Positions 1-7,711 of a stretch of 64,000 nt of DNA are shown here, in pieces; the stretch's first letter is position 1, and the number at the start of each line of letters is the position of its first letter. Below the pieces are notes generated by a model. The model did not search any database, had not been told where the DNA came from, and saw only the letters and a program-made list of their open reading frames with translations. Source of the stretch: Rheinheimera sp. A13L (GTDB lineage: Bacteria > Pseudomonadota > Gammaproteobacteria > Enterobacterales > Alteromonadaceae); NCBI RefSeq assembly GCF_000217935.1, contig NZ_AFHI01000007.1:62001-126000 (forward strand), written 5' to 3'. A program made the translations under genes and the position numbers.

Positions 1-617
1 GCGAACTGGTGTTGCCTGAAGTAAAGCTGCCATGGTGGAATAAAAAAACCAATTCAGTGCACTACGCTACCTTACCGGAAAAGCGTTTAACGGTAGAACT
101 AAACCCTGAACTGCCGCAACAAAGTAATGCAGCTGTGGTGGTTCCTGCTTCACAAGGAGCAGGGTCAGTCACAGAGATCACCGAAAACAATCCTTGGCAA
201 TGGAATTACACCAGTTCAGTGCTCAGTGCACTCTGGCTTTTTTCTGTGGTTGCATTGCTTTGGTTCAGACCAAAAAGAGCCCTGGCCGTAAAAACCAGAG
301 TGCAAAGTTCAGCTTCAGCCAAAGCCAATCCGAAAAAGCTACAACAAGCTTGTCATAACAACGATGCGGGCCCGGCAAGACAGTGGCTGATGTTGTGGGC
401 TCAGCAACAATTTGGCAAAGCCCCTGCCTCACTGACCGAATTAGCGCACTGGTGCAAAGATGAAAACTTCGCGGAGCAATTACAGTTGCTGAATCAGCAG
501 CTGTATCAAAAAGATCAACAAAACTGGCAAGGCAAAATGTTATGGATTTGCTGGTCAAAATTATCACTGGAAAAATCTGAGGACAAAAACGCTCTGCCTG
601 AATTGTATCCGGAATAA
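1..617 (+). CDS. BatD-like oxygen-tolerance/aerotolerance protein, C-terminal part (5' truncated by window)
   Basis: The reading frame is open from base 3 and the gene starts before the window. The visible 200 or so residues begin with a Leu-Pro-Glu-Val-x-Leu-Pro-Trp-Trp segment, as in the last beta domain of BatD proteins. A low-complexity linker and one hydrophobic membrane segment (about bases 213-267) follow, then a soluble cytoplasmic tail of about 110 residues. This tail architecture fits BatD, a membrane-anchored protein usually encoded at the end of a MoxR/BatA/BatB operon. The family assignment rests on the Trp-Trp motif and topology only, so it is moderately secure. The track-style GTG at base 9 is just an internal codon. 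Confidence 0.7.
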   Translation, partial: ELVLPEVKLPWWNKKTNSVHYATLPEKRLTVELNPELPQQSNAAVVVPASQGAGSVTEITENNPWQWNYTSSVLSALWLFSVVALLWFRPKRALAVKTRVQSSASAKANPKKLQQACHNNDAGPARQWLMLWAQQQFGKAPASLTELAHWCKDENFAEQLQLLNQQLYQKDQQNWQGKMLWICWSKLSLEKSEDKNALPELYPE

Positions 618-738
618 AAGTGAACCGTGATTGACAGCAGCACTCTGTTTATCTGACTAAAAAAACTGGCTGTAGTCCATGGCTATTGATAGCATGCGAC
701 CACTTTAAAACTACTATAAAAAAAACAGGAGAATCACA

Positions 739-2232
739 GTGGCCACGGCAACCATTTTAGCTTTATCCATTTATTTTTTATCTATGCTGGCAATAGGCCT
801 GTACGCCTACCGCCAATCCAGCAGTAACTTATCCGACTATATGTTAGGTGGCCGTAAACTGGGCCCGGGCGTTACTGCTTTATCCGCTGGTGCCTCTGAT
901 ATGAGTGGCTGGTTACTGATGGGTGTTCCAGGCGCTATGTATGTCGCTGGTATATCCCAAATCTGGATTGGTGTTGGTTTAGTCATAGGTGCTTACCTGA
1001 ACTACATACTGCTGGCACCTCGTTTTCGGGTTTACACTGAATTGGCAAAAGATTCCATCACCCTGCCCGACTATCTGGAAAATCGTTTCTCCGACCCGAC
1101 CCGGTTATTACGTCTGGTATCTGCCGTCGTCATAGTAGTGTTTTTTACCTTATACACCTCATCAGGTATGGTCGCTGGCGGTAAATTATTTGACGAAGTT
1201 TTTGGTCTGGATTACGAATTTGGTTTGTTCCTGACTGCTGGTGTGGTCATTACTTACACTTTATTAGGTGGTTTCCTGGCCGTCAGTATGACTGACTTCG
1301 TGCAGGGCATTATCATGTTCGTGGCTTTGGTTGCTGTTCCATTGGTCGCTTTTGGCGCTTTAGACCAACCCACTCAGCTGTTCACCACCATAGAGCAACT
1401 GAATCCAAAACATCTGGATTTATTCACCGGCACCAGTGCACTTGGTATTATTTCCTTATTGGCCTGGGGTTTAGGTTATTTTGGTCAGCCACATATTATT
1501 GTGCGTTTTATGGCAATACGTTCGGTAGCAGACTTTAAAGCAGCACGTCGTATTGGTATGTCCTGGATGATCATCTCCATTTTAGGCTCCATGGCGGTAG
1601 GTTTTGTCGGTATCGCTTATGTTCAGCAAACTAAAATACAGCTGGAAGACCCTGAAACCATTTTTATTCTGCTCTCCCAGGTGTTGTTCCATCCATTCGT
1701 AGGTGGTTTGTTATTAGCCGCTATTCTGGCGGCCATTATGAGTACCATCTCTTCTCAGCTTCTGGTCACCTCCAGCGCATTAACTCAGGATTTTTTCAAA
1801 ACCTTTTTACATAAAAACGCCAGTGACAAACTACAGGTATTGGTTGGACGTGCTTCGGTTTTTGCTGTGGCTCTTGTGGCCATCCTGCTTGCCCTGGACA
1901 GCAACAGCTCCATTTTAGGTTTAGTCGCCAACGCCTGGGCTGGTTTTGGTGCAGCTTTTGGTCCTGTGGTGCTAATGAGTCTTTACTGGAAGCGAATGAA
2001 TCACTGGGGTGCTTTGGCGGGGATCACAACAGGTGCTCTGACTGTACTGTTCTGGGCGTACAGCCCTTACCAGATTGATGGTAAACAGTTAAATGATTTC
2101 CTCTATGCCATGATCCCTGGTGTTTTTGTTTCTGCGCTGCTGACCTGGCTGGTGAGTCTGCTGACCTCTGCTCCAGCTGCTCATGTAAGCCAATTATTTC
2201 AGCAAGTATCTGATAAGTTAGAAAATAACTAA
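739..2232 (+). CDS. putP: Sodium/proline symporter PutP
   Basis: This is a 497-residue inner-membrane protein of the solute:sodium symporter family, with about 13 hydrophobic segments along its length. It matches PutP closely: the block SAGASDMSGWLLMG near residues 49-62 contains the Asp (D54) equivalent to the Na+-binding Asp55 of E. coli PutP. GWGLGYFGQPHI and AWAGFGAAFGPVVL blocks follow in the expected places. It imports proline with Na+ for use as nutrient or osmolyte. The start is GTG, preceded by AGGAG at 728-732. It appears monocistronic, and no putA is present in the window. Confidence 0.95.
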   Translation: MATATILALSIYFLSMLAIGLYAYRQSSSNLSDYMLGGRKLGPGVTALSAGASDMSGWLLMGVPGAMYVAGISQIWIGVGLVIGAYLNYILLAPRFRVYTELAKDSITLPDYLENRFSDPTRLLRLVSAVVIVVFFTLYTSSGMVAGGKLFDEVFGLDYEFGLFLTAGVVITYTLLGGFLAVSMTDFVQGIIMFVALVAVPLVAFGALDQPTQLFTTIEQLNPKHLDLFTGTSALGIISLLAWGLGYFGQPHIIVRFMAIRSVADFKAARRIGMSWMIISILGSMAVGFVGIAYVQQTKIQLEDPETIFILLSQVLFHPFVGGLLLAAILAAIMSTISSQLLVTSSALTQDFFKTFLHKNASDKLQVLVGRASVFAVALVAILLALDSNSSILGLVANAWAGFGAAFGPVVLMSLYWKRMNHWGALAGITTGALTVLFWAYSPYQIDGKQLNDFLYAMIPGVFVSALLTWLVSLLTSAPAAHVSQLFQQVSDKLENN

Positions 2233-2245
2233 GTGATCTATCTGT

Positions 2246-2270
2246 GGGCGACCTGCGGTTCGGGTCGCCC
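2246..2270 (+). terminator. Hairpin after putP, possible terminator
   Basis: An 8-bp GC-rich stem, GGGCGACC (2246-2253) and GGTCGCCC (2263-2270), with a 9-base loop, lies 14 bases after the putP stop. The following bases are only weakly T-rich, so termination efficiency is uncertain. Confidence 0.5.
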
Positions 2271-2376
2271 TGCTGCTTCCTTCTGCAATCTCTGAAAAAA
2301 TCTGTAAGACCATAGTCTTTTCCCACAGATCTTTGCTACATTGAAGCATGACTTCTGTTTAGCTGTTCAGGGACCT

Positions 2377-3600
2377 ATGTACTTTTACACTGCACGCCAA
2401 CCTATTCTGGATAAAGACAAAAACCTGTTTGCCTATGAATTGTTATTCAGGGATGGTGTGGAGAACGTATTTCCTGAAGTCGACAGCAACGAAGCCACCT
2501 CCCGTATGATTGAAGGCAGTCAGCTGAATTTAGGTCTGGATGAATTTCTGGGGGATAAGCCAGGCTTTATTAACTTCACCCTTGATTCTTTATTGAAAAA
2601 GTACCCTTCCATGTTGCCTTGTGAGCAGGTGGTGATCGAAATACTCGAAACAGTTCAGCCTGGTAAACGTTTATTAGCTGAGTGTGAACTACTTAAAGCT
2701 CAGGGTTATGTTCTGGCGTTGGACGACTATATTCACCAACCCGTCTGGCGACATTTTTACCCCTTGATCGACATTATCAAAATTGATTTTCGCGCCACCA
2801 GCATCGACACCATGCTACAAATTAAAGACGCCATTAAGGAATTTCCCCATATCAAACTGCTGGCGGAAAAAGTAGAAACCAATGAAGAATTTCAGCAGGC
2901 AGTGGATTTGGGTTTTGACTATTTTCAGGGCTATTTTTTCTCCCGTCCTGAGATGATGCAAAGCCGGGCTTTGTCACCCGCCCAAATGACGCTGGCTGAA
3001 TTATTGTACGAGACAGCAAAAACAGAAATGGACTTAAATACCATTACATCTGTATTTGAACGGGACGTGCATTTGTCTTACAAGCTGCTGCGTTATACCA
3101 ATTCAGCCGTATTTAAACGTCGTTCTGAAATAGCCACTATTAAACAAGCCATAGTGGTATTGGGGCAGGCTGAACTCAAGCGCTTTTTATCCGTGCTTTT
3201 TACCGCCCAAATCAGCAGCGACAAACCTGCAGAGCTAATGCGTCTGGCAATGACAAGAGCACGTTTTGCCGAAGATATTGCCAGACTGGCAGGGTTTTCT
3301 GACCGATCCAAAGCTTTTTTAACCGGTATGATGTCACTGATGGACGCGATACTGGATGAACCCATGAACTCAGTGATGAGCAAACTGCCACTGTCCAAAG
3401 ACATTAAAGATGCACTGATCGATGGTGTTGGCCCTATGGCGCAGTATCTGCAACTGATTAAATTTTATGAACAAGCAGCCTGGGATGATGCGAATGCACT
3501 GATCCAATCCCTGAAACTTGATAGTAAGTCTGTGCCTGATGCCTACCACACTGCAGTTCAATGGGCCAATGAACAAATGAAAGCGCTCGGCGACAACTGA
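2377..3600 (+). CDS. EAL-HDOD domain signalling protein (YuxH/CdgJ type)
   Basis: The product has 407 residues. Residues 1-200 form an EAL-like domain: the EAL motif reads ELL (AYELLFRDG), followed by VIEILETV, LALDDY, IIKIDFR and a FQGYFFSRP end block. Residues 210-400 form an HDOD domain with the usual LSYKLLRYTNSAVF and IKQAIVVLGQAELKRF blocks. Proteins of this architecture (VcCdgJ, YuxH) are cytoplasmic and act in motility and c-di-GMP-linked regulation, often without phosphodiesterase activity. The ATG at 2377 is chosen because homologues begin with the MYFYTARQPI-like segment. An upstream in-frame TTG at 2341 would add 12 unlikely residues. Whether it hydrolyses c-di-GMP cannot be read from sequence. 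Confidence 0.88.
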   Translation: MYFYTARQPILDKDKNLFAYELLFRDGVENVFPEVDSNEATSRMIEGSQLNLGLDEFLGDKPGFINFTLDSLLKKYPSMLPCEQVVIEILETVQPGKRLLAECELLKAQGYVLALDDYIHQPVWRHFYPLIDIIKIDFRATSIDTMLQIKDAIKEFPHIKLLAEKVETNEEFQQAVDLGFDYFQGYFFSRPEMMQSRALSPAQMTLAELLYETAKTEMDLNTITSVFERDVHLSYKLLRYTNSAVFKRRSEIATIKQAIVVLGQAELKRFLSVLFTAQISSDKPAELMRLAMTRARFAEDIARLAGFSDRSKAFLTGMMSLMDAILDEPMNSVMSKLPLSKDIKDALIDGVGPMAQYLQLIKFYEQAAWDDANALIQSLKLDSKSVPDAYHTAVQWANEQMKALGDN

Positions 3601-3652
3601 CGAGCGCGTAGTTCAGGACCCAGTGAAGGTTATAGTTTAGCGGCTAAGCTGT

Positions 3653-3967
3653 TTAAAAGCTGACATGCTCTGCAATCTGAGCTGCCATTTTCTCACCAAT
3701 ACCTTTGACTTCCGTCAACTGCTTTTGGTCTTTAATTGGACCATTGGCGCTGATGTAATCTTTGATGGCCTGAGCTTTTTTTTCGCCTATACCAGGCAAT
3801 GCGTCTAACTGCTCTACAGAAGCCTGATTAATATTCAGCTTGGCTTTATCAGCGACTTTGGCTGCAGCAGGGACGGATAAAGGGGCTTTCGCCAGTTCTT
3901 GTGCTACGGTTAAGTTAACTGCACAGGCCAGACTGGCCATGACTGCTGCAACGAGTGCGATTTTCAT
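3653..3967 (-). CDS. ComEA-like helix-hairpin-helix protein, secreted
   Basis: This 104-residue protein has an N-terminal signal peptide (MKIALVAAVMASLACAVNLTVA, cleavage likely near AQE). An Ala/Lys/Pro linker leads to one ComEA-type helix-hairpin-helix pair. The motifs NINQASVEQLDALPGIGEKK and LTEVKGIGEKMAAQIAEHV give the two GIG hairpins that bind DNA backbone. Such small periplasmic proteins are linked to DNA uptake or remain uncharacterised. The ATG at 3967 is preferred; a GTG sits one codon upstream and AAGGAGAG lies 8 bases before the ATG. It is monocistronic and convergent with the EAL-HDOD gene. Confidence 0.85.
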   Translation of the reverse strand: MKIALVAAVMASLACAVNLTVAQELAKAPLSVPAAAKVADKAKLNINQASVEQLDALPGIGEKKAQAIKDYISANGPIKDQKQLTEVKGIGEKMAAQIAEHVSF

Positions 3968-4346
3968 CACAGTTCTCTCCTTTTAACAGTTCTTTGCCTC
4001 TTCACTGTGTCGCTGAAGGTTGTTGCCAGCAACTACAATCCGGTAAGCAGAGACAAAAGAACCACTTTGAGTTGCAACCTCGTCAATAAAGATAGCCAAA
4101 ACACAATTTTTTGCATCAATATTTTTACATATTTAAAACAAAATAAACCTGACGAATTGGAAGTACCACAAGTAAAGCAGCCAACAAAGCTGCGGCTTCA
4201 AGTACGACGGGTAAAAGTGTTCAGCAGCAATTCAGACCTTAGTTCTTATACTTTCAACGATTTGTCTGATGTTAAGGATTGCCGCCGCAGACAGAGTGTT
4301 TTAGCATAACCCCACTTTGTTTGTACCAGTTTAAAAAGGAAGCCCC
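3968..4346. other. 379-bp divergent intergenic region
   Basis: This AT-rich stretch separates the minus-strand helix-hairpin-helix gene from the plus-strand response regulator. It should hold both promoters, but no -35/-10 pair is good enough to call. A 100-codon frame at 4007-4309 has no ribosome site and no recognisable domain, so it is not called a gene. Confidence 0.5.
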
Positions 4347-5024
4347 ATGCGTTTATTAGTTGTTGAAGACGAGACTTTATTGGCGGAACAAATCCGCGAG
4401 CATTTGGTGCAACAGCAATTTAGCGTAGACGTAGCCCATGATGGTGCAGACGGCTGGTTTAAGTTAAGCGAATACCCTTATGATCTGGCAATTATTGATA
4501 TAGGCCTGCCTAAAATGGATGGTCTGAGTCTTATTCGTAAAGCCCGTCAGAATGAAATTAAAACTCCTGTCATTGTATTAACAGCCCGTGGCAGCTGGCA
4601 GGAAAAAGTGGAAGGACTGGACGCCGGAGCAGATGATTACCTGACCAAACCCTTTCATACTGAAGAGCTGCTGGCACGTATTAATGCTTTAATTCGACGT
4701 GCTGCAGGGCAGCCCGACCCAATGCTGCATTCTGGTCCTGTGAAGCTGAACAGCAGAACTCAGCAAGTCTGGCTTGGTGAGGACGAAGTCAGCCTGACCG
4801 CTTATGAGTACAAAGTGCTGGAGTACTTTATGCACAACCCAAATAAAGTCATTTCCAAAACTGAGCTGACAGAACACATTTATGATCAGGATTTTGATCT
4901 GGACAGTAATGTGATTGAGGTCTTTGTATTGCGTCTGCGGAAAAAACTGGATCCGGAAGGCGAGTTAAAACCTATCGAAACACTGCGTGGACGTGGTTAC
5001 CGTTTCACCATGGTTGTCAGCTAA
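4347..5024 (+). CDS. OmpR/PhoP-family response regulator
   Basis: This is a 225-residue two-domain regulator. The receiver domain covers residues 1-120, with acidic residues E7/D8, the phospho-acceptor D51, T79 and K101 all in place. A winged-helix DNA-binding domain (about 130-225) ends in the typical RGRGYRF block. The sequence is closest in style to PhoP/QseB-type regulators. AAAAGGAAG precedes the ATG. The stop codon directly abuts the ATG of the following sensor kinase, so the two are translationally coupled and form one two-component system. The signal it responds to is not evident; PhoP-like is an inference from overall similarity. Confidence 0.92.
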   Translation: MRLLVVEDETLLAEQIREHLVQQQFSVDVAHDGADGWFKLSEYPYDLAIIDIGLPKMDGLSLIRKARQNEIKTPVIVLTARGSWQEKVEGLDAGADDYLTKPFHTEELLARINALIRRAAGQPDPMLHSGPVKLNSRTQQVWLGEDEVSLTAYEYKVLEYFMHNPNKVISKTELTEHIYDQDFDLDSNVIEVFVLRLRKKLDPEGELKPIETLRGRGYRFTMVVS

Positions 5025-6347
5025 ATGCAGTTATCGCTCAAGGTTCGTCAGGGTATTATCAGCCTGTTTTTGCTGTTCTTTTTATTACCCAGTTCATTTT
5101 TTGCGATAGAACAGGCTTTTTATACCCAACTGCTGACCAGTACTGAGCAAAAACTTGAAGTACATATGTACTCCATTTTAGCCGAAGTGCACCCAAATGA
5201 CGGCAAAGTGGAGCTGAGTAACAACCTGCTGCCACCGGACTTTTATCGGCCAGACTCAGGTTTGGCCGCTTTTATCACCAGCGAAAACGAATTGTTATGG
5301 CAGTCCGATTCTTCTATTAATCAGCAGTTTGACCCGCCCACTCATCAGATTTTGCCTGCCTCACATGAATTTGTATTGATGGAACAATACCAACAGAAAT
5401 ACTGGGTATTGTCTTTTTCTGTGCTGTTTGACTTAGGTGATAACACACTGCCGCTGACCATTCATGTAGTGCAAAATGATCAACTGTTGCAGGAGCCACT
5501 CGACACCTTTAGAAAAACCCTGAGCCAGTGGTTTATTGGTATAGCTTTGGTGCTGATAGGTTTAACTTTGTTAGCCTACTATTGGATCACTAAGCCTTTA
5601 ACTTCTTTAGATAAAGAAATCCACAAGCTCGAAAGTGGTCAACAGGAACAACTGCTGCACGACTACCCTTCTGAGCTAAACAAAATTAAAGAAGACTTAA
5701 ACCTGCTGCTGGCCAATCAGAACAGGCAAAAGCAGCGCTACCGTCATCACTTAAGTGACTTAGCCCATGCGCTAAAGACTCCTATAGCCGTGTTACGCAC
5801 CTCTAAGCTGTCTGAACAGCCTGAGCTGCGTGAACAGCTTGACCGTATTACCGGCATGATAGAGCATCAGTTAAAACGGGCTTCAAGTTCAGGCCAGGAT
5901 TTATGGCATAAGCAAATTAAAGTAAAACCCTTGATTGATAAACTGGAGCAAGCTTTAAGTAAAATTTATCGGGATAAAGGTTGCCTCATTGAAATTCAGT
6001 GCACCGATCAGGTGGTATTTCGTGGGGATGAAACCGATTTGATGGAGATATTAGGCAACCTGCTTGATAATGCCTGCAAAGCTTGTAACGGACGGGTAAA
6101 AATCAGTGCTTTTGGCAAACCGCTGCAACTGGATATTGAAGATGATGGCCCTGGAATACCCCAGGATAAAAGAGAAGAATTGTTTCAGCGCGGAACCCGG
6201 CTGGATACCTACAAAGAAGGGCATGGTGTAGGTCTTTCTATTGTCTCTGAGTTGGTGAAATCCTACTCAGGTGAACTCCAGGTTTCCCAGAGCCCTTTGG
6301 GTGGGGCGCGTTTTGTCATTCGTTTTCCGGAGTCAGGACTAAAATGA
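5025..6347 (+). CDS. PhoQ-like membrane sensor histidine kinase
   Basis: This 440-residue kinase is partner to the adjacent regulator. Membrane segments lie near residues 8-28 and 168-188 and enclose a periplasmic sensor of about 140 residues. A HAMP-like linker (190-240) follows, then the phospho-acceptor box LAHALKTP with H248. The ATP-binding domain has an N box (LDNACKAC), DDGPGIP and GHGVGLSIV. The LAHALKTP form of the H box is typical of PhoQ-type kinases. Its stop overlaps the ATG of the next small gene (ATGA). Confidence 0.9.
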   Translation: MQLSLKVRQGIISLFLLFFLLPSSFFAIEQAFYTQLLTSTEQKLEVHMYSILAEVHPNDGKVELSNNLLPPDFYRPDSGLAAFITSENELLWQSDSSINQQFDPPTHQILPASHEFVLMEQYQQKYWVLSFSVLFDLGDNTLPLTIHVVQNDQLLQEPLDTFRKTLSQWFIGIALVLIGLTLLAYYWITKPLTSLDKEIHKLESGQQEQLLHDYPSELNKIKEDLNLLLANQNRQKQRYRHHLSDLAHALKTPIAVLRTSKLSEQPELREQLDRITGMIEHQLKRASSSGQDLWHKQIKVKPLIDKLEQALSKIYRDKGCLIEIQCTDQVVFRGDETDLMEILGNLLDNACKACNGRVKISAFGKPLQLDIEDDGPGIPQDKREELFQRGTRLDTYKEGHGVGLSIVSELVKSYSGELQVSQSPLGGARFVIRFPESGLK

Positions 6348-6736
6348 TCAAACTACTGTTGCTCGTAACGACTTTCAGCGCATTTTCGCTTTCTGCTACA
6401 GAAGCCTGTGATCAAAAAACATTATCGAAAGTGGAGTATATGCAATGTCTGGATCAGCAGCTTGAACAGAGTAAACGAGAGTTAACCACCTGGGAAAACA
6501 ACCACTTATTTAAACTGGAAGAACAAGCAAGCAGTACAGGCCGTCAGGATGGTTTAAAGCTGTTTAATAAAGCCCGTCAAACCTTTGCCTTGTATACTGA
6601 GCAGGACTGCCGCTGGCAGTTTATTGGTCAATTACCCGATAGCAAAACTGCAGGTGCATACTACAAACAATGCCAGCTGTACCACATCAAGCAACGTATC
6701 GAACTATTAAAGCAAGTTCATGCCAAGCCACAATGA
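6344..6736 (+). CDS. Small periplasmic LprI/DUF1311-type protein
   Basis: This 130-residue protein has a signal peptide (residues 1-18, cleavage near SATEA) and a helical, charged mature region with four cysteines. The spacing C..D..L..Y.QCLDQQ and the later DCRWQ...YYKQCQ block resemble the LprI N-terminal/DUF1311 family, some members of which inhibit lysozyme. Its ATG overlaps the kinase stop by four bases, so it is probably the third gene of the two-component operon and may be part of the same envelope-stress output. The function is inferred by family resemblance only. Confidence 0.7.
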   Translation: MIKLLLLVTTFSAFSLSATEACDQKTLSKVEYMQCLDQQLEQSKRELTTWENNHLFKLEEQASSTGRQDGLKLFNKARQTFALYTEQDCRWQFIGQLPDSKTAGAYYKQCQLYHIKQRIELLKQVHAKPQ

Positions 6737-6817
6737 ACCATAATAAGCCTCGCGACCGTATTAATACGCTTATACTTGGCAGTGTATTCAATACTTTAGT
6801 TGTGGAGGCTTTTACTT

Positions 6818-7711
6818 ATGAAGATCCTGATCACCGGTGCCACCGGACTGATAGGCCGTGCGCTCATTGCAGGATGGCAAGGCCAGCATCAACTTTTTGT
6901 CCTTAGCCGCTCCTCAGCTAAAGCCAGAGAAACTCTTGGTATTGAGGCTGATTATCAGCAATCACTTGACGATTTTGACTTCAACCACATCGATGCAGTG
7001 ATCAATCTGGCCGGCGAGCCTATAGCGGATAAACGCTGGAGCGAATCGCAAAAACAAAACATTTGCCAAAGTCGCTGGCAATTAACAGAAGCACTGGCAG
7101 AGAAAATCCAGCACTCGACTACCCCACCTAAAGTCTTGATCAACGGCTCTGCCATAGGCTTTTATGGTCGTCAGGGCAGTGAAATAGTGACGGAAGAACA
7201 CAGTTCTTTTTACCCTGAATTCAGCCACGATATTTGTGCCCGTTGGGAAAACCTGGCTCAACGTGCTGCAAGTCCACAGACAAGAGTCTGTCTGCTACGC
7301 ACAGGCATAGTACTAAGCAGTCAAGGCGGAGCTTTAGCAAAAATGCTGCCGTTGTTTAAACTCGGTTTAGGTGGCCCTATAGGGGATGGCAAACAATTTA
7401 TGTCCTGGATCCATCTGGAAGATATGGTGCGTCTGATTGATTTCTTACTGCAACGGGATGACTTAAGCGGGCCCTTTAATGCAACTGCCCCCCGCCCTGT
7501 CAGCAACAAGCAATTCAGTCAGTTGCTGGCAGAACGTTTTGGCAAAAAGGCACCTTTTACAGTGCCTGCTTTTGTATTGCGTTTAGTTTTTGGCGAAATG
7601 GCGGATTTACTGTTATTTGGCCAGAATGTGCAACCCAAACGTTTACTGGACCATGGTTTTCAGTTTAACCACAGCCATCTTAAAGATGCCTTAAACGCCC
7701 TTCAGTTTTGA
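6818..7711 (+). CDS. NAD(P)-binding SDR-family epimerase, TIGR01777/YfcH type
   Basis: This 297-residue protein starts with the Rossmann motif ITGATGLIG (residues 5-13). The YfcH-type blocks NLAGEPIADKRW, INGSAIGFYG and LLRTGIVLS follow, and a DUF1731-like C-terminal segment ends in QPKRLLDHGFQF. This fixes it as the TIGR01777 family of nucleoside-diphosphate-sugar epimerase-like proteins, whose substrate is unknown. The ATG at 6818 follows a GTGGAGG ribosome site; a TTG at 6800 would add six unlikely residues. The last 10 bases overlap the 3' end of the convergent ybbP-like gene. Confidence 0.9.
   Translation: MKILITGATGLIGRALIAGWQGQHQLFVLSRSSAKARETLGIEADYQQSLDDFDFNHIDAVINLAGEPIADKRWSESQKQNICQSRWQLTEALAEKIQHSTTPPKVLINGSAIGFYGRQGSEIVTEEHSSFYPEFSHDICARWENLAQRAASPQTRVCLLRTGIVLSSQGGALAKMLPLFKLGLGGPIGDGKQFMSWIHLEDMVRLIDFLLQRDDLSGPFNATAPRPVSNKQFSQLLAERFGKKAPFTVPAFVLRLVFGEMADLLLFGQNVQPKRLLDHGFQFNHSHLKDALNALQF

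Noticed and set aside
4132-4150. Possible PhoP box (GGTTTA-like half sites on the minus strand) upstream of the PhoP-like regulator
   Set aside because: The second half-site matches poorly and AT-rich sequence makes chance likely.
4007-4309. 100-codon open frame upstream of the response regulator
   Set aside because: No ribosome site, no recognisable domain, and it fills a divergent promoter region.
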